12,503 nucleotides of DNA from Bacteroidota bacterium. GTDB taxonomy: Bacteria; Bacteroidota; Ignavibacteria; UBA10030; UBA8401. How positions within the stretch are numbered: the stretch's first letter is position 1; every line of letters begins with the position of its first letter. The notes under the pieces are model-generated. The model searched no databases. It was not told the origin of the DNA and saw only the letters and a program-made list of their open reading frames with translations. Positions 1 through 7,500 of this stretch are shown piece by piece. The stretch lies in assembly GCA_003456055.1 (NCBI GenBank), contig DMPG01000198.1, positions 1 through 12,503 on the forward strand. The letters are read 5' to 3'. The position numbers and the translations under genes are program-made.

Positions 1-683
1 TTGCAGTATTTGGCGTAAAAGCAAAATGGCAGAATCATGTTCCGGTGAGGCAAGTGTCTGTTGAAGGGCTTAGTGTTGTCTCAAAAGAGGAAGTTGTGCG
101 GCTAATGAAACTTGAACCAAATGTTCTGCTGTATCAACTCGATTTAACGGCGATTCAAAAGAATATTTTAACCAATAGTTTCATTGATAACGTGATCATA
201 AAACGTGATGCTCCTTCAACGTTACGGGTCATCATTGAAGAACGAAAGCCGACGGCAATCTTGGTTGCGAATGAACTCTATTATCTTGCCGGTGATGGAA
301 CAGTGCTGCCGTATATTGCCTCTTCAGAAACATATGATATTCCCGTTGTCAGCGGAGTTGATTCGCTGAACAAGATCAAGACGGGACAAAAATTGATCAA
401 CGCTGATGTTCAGGAAGCGCTGGAGATCATTACGGCATGCAAGATGACGAGTGAAAATTTATTCCATGCAATATCGGAGATTCGACTGCGCAAAGGACAC
501 GATCTTATCCTGTATTCGTTCGAAACCGGCGTGCCGATCATTTTTGGAAAAGGAGATGTAGTAAAAAAAATGGTAAAACTTGAAGCATTTTGGCAAAAGT
601 TCTTGCAAAACAGTGACACAAAAGATATTCAATACATCGATATTCGATTTGAAGATCAGGTTGTCGTATCAAAAAAATCGTAA
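1..683 (+). CDS. ftsQ: Cell-division protein FtsQ (3' part, start outside window)
   Basis: This is the C-terminal part of FtsQ/DivIB, the single-pass division protein whose periplasmic domain scaffolds the divisome. The reading frame is open from base 3 with no stop, and the residues before the internal GTG at 45 (AVFGVKAKWQNHVPV) run smoothly into the domain, so that GTG is not the start and the true 5' end lies outside the window. A POTRA-type domain follows: VRQVSVEGLSVVSKEEV, then a hydrophobic LLYQLDL segment, then a FIDNVIIKRDAPSTLRV strand and the IEERKPTA motif. After it comes the FtsQ beta domain with YYLAGDGTVLPY and DIPVVSG. The N-terminal membrane helix would lie just upstream. 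The stop TAA is at 681-683, and ftsA starts 60 bases on, the normal dcw order. Primary sequence in FtsQ is weakly conserved, so the call rests on domain pattern plus neighbour; I consider it secure. Confidence 0.92.
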   Translation, partial: AVFGVKAKWQNHVPVRQVSVEGLSVVSKEEVVRLMKLEPNVLLYQLDLTAIQKNILTNSFIDNVIIKRDAPSTLRVIIEERKPTAILVANELYYLAGDGTVLPYIASSETYDIPVVSGVDSLNKIKTGQKLINADVQEALEIITACKMTSENLFHAISEIRLRKGHDLILYSFETGVPIIFGKGDVVKKMVKLEAFWQKFLQNSDTKDIQYIDIRFEDQVVVSKKS

Positions 684-698
684 ATAATACATGGTCTA

Positions 699-713
699 TC
701 ACTTGGTAAGTGA
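699..713. repeat. Small perfect hairpin between ftsQ and ftsA
   Basis: TCACTT-GGT-AAGTGA is a perfect 6-bp stem with a 3-base loop in the 60-base gap between ftsQ and ftsA. No T-run follows, so it is not an intrinsic terminator. It could be an mRNA processing or stability hairpin, or chance. Nothing else is seen in this gap apart from the ftsA ribosome-binding site. Confidence 0.4.
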
Positions 714-743
714 CTGACAATAGAACTCTCAAAAAGGAAAACA

Positions 744-1985
744 ATGAACGAAAATATATATGTAGGATTAGATATAGGAACGACAAAGATCTGCGCGATC
801 GTAGCTTCTGTCAATCCAAATAATGAAATCAATATTCTTGGAATCGGAAGAAGCAAATCGGAAGGTCTGACGCGCGGAGTGATAACGCATATCGAGCGCA
901 CAGTCGAATCGATCAAAGCTGCCATTCACGAAGCGGAAGCACAATCGGGTGTGAAGATCCAATCGGTTGTTGCCGGAATTGCCGGTGACCATATCCAAAG
1001 TTTGCAAAGCCGTGGCGTGGTCGCCATCAGCGGTGCAGATCAGGAGATCACACAGGCTGATGTGAATCGGTTGATCGAAGATACAAAAAAGATATCACTT
1101 CCTTCCGACAGAAAAATTCTGCACGTCGTGCCGCAAGAATTTATTGTTGATGGTCAGGACGGCGTTTACGAACCGGTTGGAATGGCGGGAGTGAGAATGG
1201 AAGCATCGGTCCACATTATTACCGGATTGGTAACGGCAACACAAAATATCATCCGATGTGTTCAACGCGCCGGTGTGAGTGTGAGCGATATCGTGCTTGA
1301 ACCGTTTGCATCGAGCGATGCTGTTCTCGACGGCGAAGAAAAAGAAGTTGGAGTTGTATTGATCGATATTGGCGGCGGAACGACCGATATGGCAGTCTTT
1401 GCAGACAGAACCATTCGTTACACGGCAGTGATCGGGATTGCAGGAAGTAACGTGACGAATGATATCCGTCGCGGACTTGGAATATTAACAACGCAAGCGG
1501 AAGAGATAAAATTGAAATATGGGCACACACACATTTCATCGATTGCTGAGAATCATTCGTTTACGATTCCCGGAATTGGCGGACGTGATCCGATGACGGT
1601 CGATACGCAGATGTTGTGTCAGATCGTTCAGCCGCGGATGGAAGAAATCCTTGAGATCGCCGCTCTTGAAATTAAGCGGTCGGGATATCAAAAACATTTG
1701 TCAGCCGGAGTGGTGCTTACCGGCGGTGGTGCACTAGTGAAAGGAACAACCGATCTTGCTCGTGAAGTGCTTGGGATGCCGGTGAAATTAGGAATTCCCA
1801 GAGGATTTCACGGCGGGTTCGTCCGTGAAATTGAAAATCCAATGTATGCAACAGGCGTTGGTCTAGTTCTTCATGCGATCAAGAATCGTGCGCGCGGTAT
1901 CGCTTCCAATGTTGCAGAAACAAAAGTTCGCGGCGACAAACGAAACATTGTGGATAGAATGAAGGGCTGGTTCGATGAGTTGTGA
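744..1985 (+). CDS. ftsA: Cell-division protein FtsA (actin-like FtsZ membrane tether)
   Basis: FtsA is the actin-fold ATPase that binds the FtsZ C-terminal peptide and ties the Z-ring to the inner membrane. Length (413 residues) is normal. The start is set by AAAGGA at 733-738, five bases before ATG. Seen in the protein: phosphate-1 motif GLDIGTTKICAIV (residues 8-20), the SHS2-containing 1C region (about 85-160, with HVVPQEFIVDGQDGV at 127-141), phosphate-2 motif LIDIGGGTTDMAVF (206-219), adenosine motif VVLTGGGALVKG (323-334), and the C-terminal NIVDRMKGWFDEL (401-413), which looks like the amphipathic membrane-targeting helix. These are all hallmarks of the family. It follows ftsQ, but ftsZ does not come directly next: a repeat-bounded four-helix-bundle gene lies between them. 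No broken motif is visible. Confidence 0.97.
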   Translation: MNENIYVGLDIGTTKICAIVASVNPNNEINILGIGRSKSEGLTRGVITHIERTVESIKAAIHEAEAQSGVKIQSVVAGIAGDHIQSLQSRGVVAISGADQEITQADVNRLIEDTKKISLPSDRKILHVVPQEFIVDGQDGVYEPVGMAGVRMEASVHIITGLVTATQNIIRCVQRAGVSVSDIVLEPFASSDAVLDGEEKEVGVVLIDIGGGTTDMAVFADRTIRYTAVIGIAGSNVTNDIRRGLGILTTQAEEIKLKYGHTHISSIAENHSFTIPGIGGRDPMTVDTQMLCQIVQPRMEEILEIAALEIKRSGYQKHLSAGVVLTGGGALVKGTTDLAREVLGMPVKLGIPRGFHGGFVREIENPMYATGVGLVLHAIKNRARGIASNVAETKVRGDKRNIVDRMKGWFDEL

Positions 1986-2001
1986 GTGCTGGAAGCAGAC
2001 T

Positions 2002-2031
2002 GTTAGATTTTTAGATATTAGATGATTAGAC
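2002..2031 (+). repeat. Left TAGATATTAGA repeat array flanking the four-helix-bundle gene
   Basis: An AT-rich array lies 16 bases after the ftsA stop: GTTAGA, TTTT, then TAGATATTAGA (2012-2022), then TGATTAGAC. The 13-mer TTAGATATTAGAT at 2011-2023 is the exact reverse complement of bases 2421-2433 on the other side of the gene. The 20 bases at 2003-2022 match bases 3709-3728 after ftsZ in 18 of 20 positions and in the same orientation. Confidence 0.85.
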
Positions 2032-2052
2032 AAAACAAAAGGAAAAAAGGCG

Positions 2053-2418
2053 ATGCATAATTTCCGAAAACTTTTAGTCTATCAAAAAGCGATAAAATTT
2101 ACTTCTACTGCGCGAAAGGTAATTAAAAAGTTTCCCAAAGAAGAGATGTTTGCGTTAAGTTCACAATTTAGAAGAGCGACAGATTCAATTGCATTAAATA
2201 TTGCAGAAGGTTCTGGTAATGAATCAACTAAAGAGACTGCAAAATTTCTTGGATATTCAATTCGATCGGCGTATGAATGTATATGTTGTTTAGATATTGC
2301 AGTTGAAAACGATTACTTAACACCGTCAGATAGTCGAATAATAGAAAATTTTGTTGACGAACTTATTAAAATGCTTGTAGCGTTACAGAAAACAATTTCA
2401 AAAAGATCTAATATCTAG
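2053..2418 (+). CDS. Four-helix-bundle protein, 23S rRNA intervening-sequence (IVSP) family
   Basis: This 121-residue protein belongs to the four-helix-bundle family first described as the product of 23S rRNA intervening sequences. Family signatures are MHNFRKLLVYQKAIKF (1-16), KKFPKEEMFALSSQFRRA (25-42), the strongly conserved SIALNIAEGSG (45-55), and the last helices around YSIRSAYECICCLDIA (68-83). The family forms small oligomeric helical bundles; relatives include the Avd accessory proteins of diversity-generating retroelements, but no reverse transcriptase or template repeat is seen here. The cellular role is unknown. A weak AAAAGGA sits at 2037-2043. The gene is AT-rich compared with its neighbours: in three 60-base lines I counted about 34% G+C against 47% in one ftsA line. 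Its last codons and stop (encoding RSNI, 2404-2418) lie inside the right-hand repeat. Placement between ftsA and ftsZ and the flanking inverted repeats point to acquisition as a unit. Confidence 0.9.
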   Translation: MHNFRKLLVYQKAIKFTSTARKVIKKFPKEEMFALSSQFRRATDSIALNIAEGSGNESTKETAKFLGYSIRSAYECICCLDIAVENDYLTPSDSRIIENFVDELIKMLVALQKTISKRSNI

Positions 2419-2445
2419 CAATCTAATATCTAACGATCTTTTTTT
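2400..2445 (+). terminator. Possible terminator-like hairpin after the four-helix-bundle gene
   Basis: AAAAAGATC (2400-2408) pairs perfectly with GATCTTTTT (2435-2443), a 9-bp AT-rich stem around a 26-base loop made of the repeat units, and the T-run continues to 2445. The loop is long and the stem weak, so termination would be inefficient. If active it would reduce read-through from ftsA into ftsZ. Confidence 0.3.
2404..2437 (-). repeat. Right inverted repeat array of the four-helix-bundle unit
   Basis: Two units of ATCTAATATCTA stand at 2406-2417 and 2421-2432, separated by GCA. On the minus strand they read TAGATATTAGAT, the same motif as the left array in opposite orientation. The first unit overlaps the end of the coding region and supplies its TAG stop. 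With the left array they form imperfect terminal inverted repeats (13 bp perfect: 2011-2023 against 2421-2433), so a transcript could fold the whole gene into a loop. Confidence 0.85.
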
Positions 2446-2500
2446 AAAAAATTATAAACTAATAATACACTAACATTCACCAACACAAAAAGGAGTACTT

Positions 2501-3697
2501 ATGCCAATTGAATTCGACAGCCCAGCAGAAAATGGTGCAAAGATCCGTATCGTCGGAGTCGGAGGTGGCGGAACAAATGCAGTTCACAGCATGATCACAC
2601 GGGGATTAAGCGGCGTTGATTTTATTGCGATCAATACCGATGTGCAGGCTTTGGAAAGAAATTCATCAACATCAAAAATCCGTATCGGAAAGAATCTGAC
2701 CCGCGGTCTCGGTGCCGGCGCTGATCCAACGATCGGTCAACGTGCTGCCGAAGAAGATAAAGAAGAGATCGCACGCGCACTTGCTAACAGTGATATGGTA
2801 TTTGTTACCGCAGGAATGGGGGGCGGAACGGGAACAGGAGCTGCTCCGGTGATCGCCAATGTAGCAAAAAGTTTGGGTGCGTTGGTTGTTGGTATCGTTA
2901 CCAAACCATTCACACATGAAGGTAAAAAGAGAATGGCTCAGGCAGAGTACGGAATTGAAGAATTGCGTAAACATGTCGATACATTAATTGTTATTCCTAA
3001 CCAGCGGTTATTGACACTCGTTGACAAAGCAACACCGATCACGCAGGCATTTGAAGTTGCCAACAGTGTCTTATACAATGCAACGCGCGGTATTTCGGAT
3101 ATCATTACGGTTCCCGGACTTGTCAATCGTGATTTTGCCGATGTGAAACGAGTGATGCGCGATATGGGTGATGCATTGATGGGAACAGGAATTGCAACCG
3201 GCGAAAATCGAGCAACGGAAGCTGCCAATATTGCGATCTCAAGCCCGCTGCTTGAAGGGATTGATATTAAAGGCGCGCAGAAATTGCTTGTCAATATCAC
3301 CGGCGGTCAGAATCTTTCCATTCAGGAATACGATGAAGCGATCGCAATCATCTCTGAAGCTGCGGGCAATGATGCAGAAGTTCTTGCCGGAGTTGTTGTT
3401 GATAATAATCTCACCGATGAGATCATGGTAACAGTGATTGCGACCGGATTTAACAAGAGCGCCGTAAAACCGCAGCAACAACAAGATCGGTTTGCAGCGG
3501 CACGTCCGCGTGGAATTCAAGTGGATCATATTCCGACCGGAGTTCGTGATCTGCAAAAATTCGATACGCCGACATATCTTCGCCGCGGTGTAGCGATCAA
3601 TCCGCTGCTTGCGCAGGAAGACACGAAAGTTCATCCGATCGAATCATCACAACAGGATCTGGATAAACCGGCATTTCTGCGACGGATAATGGATTAA
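2501..3697 (+). CDS. ftsZ: Cell-division GTPase FtsZ
   Basis: FtsZ is the tubulin-like GTPase that forms the division ring. The start is fixed by AAAAGGAG at 2487-2494, six bases before ATG. Seen: nucleotide-binding loop [11 protein letters not shown] (18-28), AINTDVQAL (43-51), tubulin signature [15 protein letters not shown] (105-119), and the catalytic T7 loop as NRDFADV (209-215; normally N-V/L-DFADV, so Arg210 is unusual), with Asp211 and Asp214 kept. The polymerisation domain ends near residue 318. A short linker (about 319-385) leads to the C-terminal peptide LDKPAFLRR (387-395), the site that binds FtsA. A second copy of that motif, FDTPTYLRR (354-362), lies 33 residues before it. Total length of 398 is normal. 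The gene is followed by a repeat copy and a strong terminator. No certain promoter is visible in the 55 AT-rich bases upstream. Confidence 0.98.
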   Translation: MPIEFDSPAENGAKIRIVGVGGGGTNAVHSMITRGLSGVDFIAINTDVQALERNSSTSKIRIGKNLTRGLGAGADPTIGQRAAEEDKEEIARALANSDMVFVTAGMGGGTGTGAAPVIANVAKSLGALVVGIVTKPFTHEGKKRMAQAEYGIEELRKHVDTLIVIPNQRLLTLVDKATPITQAFEVANSVLYNATRGISDIITVPGLVNRDFADVKRVMRDMGDALMGTGIATGENRATEAANIAISSPLLEGIDIKGAQKLLVNITGGQNLSIQEYDEAIAIISEAAGNDAEVLAGVVVDNNLTDEIMVTVIATGFNKSAVKPQQQQDRFAAARPRGIQVDHIPTGVRDLQKFDTPTYLRRGVAINPLLAQEDTKVHPIESSQQDLDKPAFLRRIMD

Positions 3698-3702
3698 ATA
3701 AA

Positions 3703-3729
3703 TAGATATCAGATTTTTAGATATCAGAC
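3703..3729 (+). repeat. Further TAGATATCAGA repeat copy after ftsZ
   Basis: TAGATATCAGA occurs twice (3703-3713 and 3718-3728) separated by TTTT, five bases after the ftsZ stop. It is a C-for-T variant of the left array beside the four-helix-bundle gene, with the same TTTT spacer; 3709-3728 matches 2003-2022 in 18 of 20 bases. No inverted partner or gene follows before the terminator. Confidence 0.8.
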
Positions 3730-3731
3730 AA

Positions 3732-3763
3732 GATCCCGCGTGATGAGCGCGGGTTCTTTTTTT
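3732..3763 (+). terminator. Intrinsic terminator closing the ftsQAZ transcript
   Basis: CCCGCG (3735-3740), a 7-base loop TGATGAG, and CGCGGG (3748-3753) form a GC-rich stem; the outer bases GA/TC can extend it past one mismatch. Seven T (3757-3763) follow. This is a strong Rho-independent terminator on the + strand and separates the division genes from the next operon. Confidence 0.9.
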
Positions 3764-3823
3764 ATCATAATGCCTCATAACTGCTGTGTGCAATATTAAA
3801 ACGCCACTATAATATTGCTTGGA

Positions 3824-3855
3824 TTGTCTTTCCTCTTGTATTTTTCTATCTTTAC
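3824..3855 (+). promoter_or_regulatory. Candidate promoter for the DUF4159 operon, possibly leaderless
   Basis: TTG (3824-3826), a 20-base spacer and TATCTTTA (3847-3854) resemble the Bacteroidota-type promoter (-33 TTTG, about 19-21 bases, -7 TAnnTTTG). The element lies downstream of the ftsZ terminator and directly before an ATG at 3861 that has no Shine-Dalgarno site. A start about seven bases after the -7 box would fall at or beside that ATG, giving a leaderless or nearly leaderless mRNA. It is a pattern match only, with one TTTG position off in each box. Confidence 0.35.
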
Positions 3856-3860
3856 TTATT

Positions 3861-4544
3861 ATGAATTCATTTTTTAAACTGGTTGTTATAGGGATCTGCG
3901 TCATAATCTGCGGAATCTGTGAAATCAACGCTCAAACCAAGCGTATCGAGTCACAATTTCGAATTGCACGCCTTAAATACTCCGGCGGAGGTGATTGGTA
4001 TAACGACCCCTCTGCTGAAGTAAATCTGTTGAAATACGCCAAGCAATATGCCGGAATTGACACCGATCCAAAATATGAATTTGTAGAGATTTCTAATGAC
4101 AATTTCTTCTCATATTCCTTTATCTTTATGACAGGACATGGAAACGCGACATTTTCGGACTATGAAGTGAAACGTCTGCGTTCCTATCTTGAAAGCGGCG
4201 GATTTCTTTTTATTGATGATGATTATGGAATGGATAAAGCGATCCGGCGGGAAATGAAAAAAGTGTTTCCAGAAGAAGATTTTGTAGAACTTCCGTATAG
4301 CTATGGATTATATTCATGCATGTTTTCATTTCCCAATGGGGTTCCGAAGACACACGAGCATGATAACAAATCTCCGCAAGGTTTTGGGATTTTCAACAAA
4401 GGTCGTTTAGTTGTGTATTATACCTTTGAATCAAATCCAAGCGATGGATGGACTGATCCTGAAGTGCACAACGATCCACAAGAAAAACGAGATGAATCAC
4501 TGAAGTTTGGAACGAATATCATAGTTTGGAGTTTAACACAATAA
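3861..4544 (+). CDS. Exported DUF4159-domain protein
   Basis: I choose ATG 3861 (227 residues) rather than an upstream TTG at 3819, because from 3861 the protein begins with a clean signal peptide: MNSFFK, hydrophobic LVVIGICVIICGIC, and an AxA-like cleavage site INA before QTK. The mature protein matches the DUF4159 pattern: RIARLKYSGGGDWYNDPSAE (34-53), FIFMTGHG (87-94), LRSYLESGGFLFIDDDYG (106-123) and the terminal FGTNIIVWSLT (216-226). The family has an amidotransferase-like fold by reputation; no enzymatic activity is established and I see no catalytic Cys-His pair that I would trust. In other bacteria the domain occurs with BatA/DUF58/MoxR sets. Here the stop is only 3 bases from the next ATG, so the two products are likely made together and act in the envelope. 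No Shine-Dalgarno site is present. Confidence 0.85.
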   Translation: MNSFFKLVVIGICVIICGICEINAQTKRIESQFRIARLKYSGGGDWYNDPSAEVNLLKYAKQYAGIDTDPKYEFVEISNDNFFSYSFIFMTGHGNATFSDYEVKRLRSYLESGGFLFIDDDYGMDKAIRREMKKVFPEEDFVELPYSYGLYSCMFSFPNGVPKTHEHDNKSPQGFGIFNKGRLVVYYTFESNPSDGWTDPEVHNDPQEKRDESLKFGTNIIVWSLTQ

Positions 4545-4547
4545 TCA

Positions 4548-7500
4548 ATGACGCCACAGACACAACATATCGTTAATCAGATCAAAGAACGGATCGATAA
4601 AACTCGCCGCGCATTAAATCGCAAAGAATTATTCACCGCAGGATTAAAAACATTTTCTGTGATCGTCTTGCTCGGAACGGTATTCGTACTTATTGAATCA
4701 ATTGCTGAATTTGCTTCCCAAACGCGTACGGTTTTATTCTATTCATACGCAATCCTTTCTATAGGAATTTGCATTTGGCTCATGCGGATTCCATTGCTGA
4801 GGTTCTTCGGAATTCTCGAAGATCATTCTGATCGGGAAATAGCACGAATGATCGGTGTAAAGTTTGAAACGATTGCAGACCGTTTGGAAAATATTCTCGA
4901 CCTTTCCGATATGCTTCAGAATGGAGATGTCAGAAGTTCGCCGGAATTGATCGAAGTATCATTAGAACATTTTAGTAAATCAACAGCCGGGATAAATTTT
5001 ACACACACCGTGTCATTCGCGCAGTTGAAAAAAACAGCACGAACAATTTTTGCTATTATTACTGTCATTATAGCGCTTGCTGTAATTCCTGGAACACCAT
5101 TCCATGATGCACTCAATAGAGTATTGAATTATAACATAGAATTTGTACCGCTGCAAAAGTATACATTTTCCGTTACCCCGGGAAACATCGAAATAGTAAA
5201 AGGTGAATCAGTAACCATTCAAGCGGTGATCGTCTCTGTGGCTAGTGAACAATCAATACCAACTATCGTCACACTTTCTTATTCCGAAAAAGGAGTGGAT
5301 GTTAAGCAACACATCACCCTTCGATCGGATTCAACAGGCGGATTTCAATATCTCTTTCCGGTGATTAAAGGATCAATGGAATATCAATTCTCTTCAGAGG
5401 ATGGTATCACCAGTGATAAATTTTCCATCACGGTAGGTGACCGTCCGTTTATCCGTTCGCTAGGACTAACGATTGTTCCTCCGGCATATACAAAATTGAA
5501 AAAAGAAATACTCGAGGAAAATATCGGCGATGCTCTTGTGCTGCCGGGAACATCAATCATCTGGAACATTGTACCAAATAAAGTTATCACAGCGGCGACA
5601 ATTGTGTTTAAGAATGGTGCAGATATTCCATTGAAAAAAAATGGAGAGGGTTACAGCGGTGAATTTTTGGTGGTCAATTCAACTTCCTATTATATTGAAT
5701 TGGTGGACACGAATGGAAACTCAAATCAAAATCTCATCAACTATAAGATCGATATGCTGGCGGACGAATATCCTTCGGTGGTAATTGTTTCTCCCGGAAA
5801 GAATATTGATGTTACCGATGCAATGCAATTGCCGTTGGAATTAAAAATTGATGATGATTTTGGAGTGAGCAAAATCCTTCTATCATTCCGTTTAATTGAA
5901 TCAAAATATGAAAAACAGGAAAGGTCATTCGGTACGATCATTCCATTTGATACATTGATCACAAAGAATGAGACCGTGAACTATCTGTGGGATCTATCGC
6001 TATTGGGATTGGTTCCGGAAGATGTCGTTGAATATTTCGTTGAAGTACAGGATAACGATGTTGTAAATGGTCCAAAATCGACAAAGAGTCAAACATTTTT
6101 GATACGTCTTCCTTCGATGGAAGAAGTATTTGCCGATGCGGATAAAACGCACGAAGATGCTTTAAAAACACTGGAAGAGTCATTGAAAGATGCTCAAGAG
6201 TTGAAAAAAGATCTTGAGGAACTTTCCAAGGACATGAAACGCAATAAGCAGATGGATTGGCAGAAACAGAACAAAGCTGATGAAGCATTGAAGAAATTTG
6301 AGGAGATCCAGAAGAAGGTTGACAATGTAAGCAAAACAGTGGATGAGATGACGCAGAATCTTCAGCGGAACAATACGCTTTCCAAAGAGACGCTGGAAAA
6401 ATATATGGAATTACAAAAAACGCTGAGTGAACTGAATTCTCCGGAATTTCAAAAAGCAATGAAACGTATGCAGGATGCAATGAAAAATGTTTCCCCCGAT
6501 CAACTGCAGGAGGCGATGCAGCAGGCACAATTCAATGAAGAGCAATTCCGGCAAAGTATCGAGCGAACGATGAATCTGTTGAAACGCATCCAGATCGAGC
6601 AAAAGGTTGATGAACTATTGAAGCGTGCTGAACAAATGAAACAAGCACAGGAGAATGTGAACAAGGAAACTCAGGAATTGAAACAGAATGATTCTCAAAA
6701 AGCAACAGAACTTGCACAACAACAAGACGAGATCAACAAACAATTAAGTGATGTTCAAAAAGAGTTGAATGATCTTGGAAAAAAGATGGATGAATTTCCC
6801 AAAGAAATGCCGACGGATAAATTGAACGCTGTCAAAGAAGCAGCGAACGATAAGGATATGCGGAATGCTATGAAGCAAAGTTCACAGCAGCTCCGCTCAA
6901 TGCAAATGGAACGAGCAATGACAGCGCAACAGCAGGCTAACAGCGGCATCAACGAAATGCAGCAGGAACTTTCCGAACTGCAGGAACAGATGCTGAACAA
7001 CCAAATGCAGCAAACAATGAACGCGTTAAGAAAATCAATGCAGGATATGCTTCAGCTTTCCCAAAAACAAGAAGCGCTCAAAAATCAGTCGCGCTCGTTG
7101 GATCCAAACTCACAGCAGTTCAAAGAGATCGCACAACAGCAGCAAAATCTTCAAGGCGATCTGAATAATATTGCGAATGCAATGGCGGAACTTTCTCAGC
7201 AGTCGTTTGTTGTTACGCCGGAAATGGGAAAACAGATCGGAAAAGCGATGGGGCAAATGCAGCAAGCAATGAGCGGAATAGAACAACGAAACGGACAAAG
7301 TGCAAGTGCTTCGCAGAATGAAGCAATGGCTTCATTGAACAAGGCAGCAACACAAATGCAAGGTGCAATGAAACAGATGCAGCAACAAGGGGGCCAGGGA
7401 GGCGGTTCATTGATGCAGCAATTGCGAAATATGGCAATGCAGCAACAGCAGATCAATGCGCAAACGCAGCAGATGGGACAACAAGAAGGAATGTCGCAGC

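Noticed and set aside
45..47. GTG at 45 as the start of the first gene
   Set aside because: The frame is open to the window edge, and the residues encoded before it continue the FtsQ sequence into the POTRA domain, so the gene starts outside the window.
2053..2418. Four-helix-bundle gene as the Avd protein of a diversity-generating retroelement
   Set aside because: No reverse transcriptase, template repeat or variable repeat is seen nearby; the IVSP signature alone does not indicate a retroelement.
2002..2437. CRISPR-like array
   Set aside because: Units are 11-13 bases with 3-4-base spacers and inverted arrangement around a gene; there are no regular unique spacers and no cas genes.
2446..2500. 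Promoter for ftsZ (TATAAA at 2453-2458 or TAATAC at 2463-2468)
   Set aside because: The stretch is simply AT-rich and no matching upstream box lies at a proper distance.
3819..3860. TTG at 3819 as the start of the DUF4159 gene
   Set aside because: It would put extra residues before a clean signal peptide that begins at ATG 3861, and it overlaps the likely promoter.
5959..6528. 189-codon open frame on the minus strand
   Set aside because: It is antisense to the clearly coding 1130-residue frame, has no family resemblance and no start signal.
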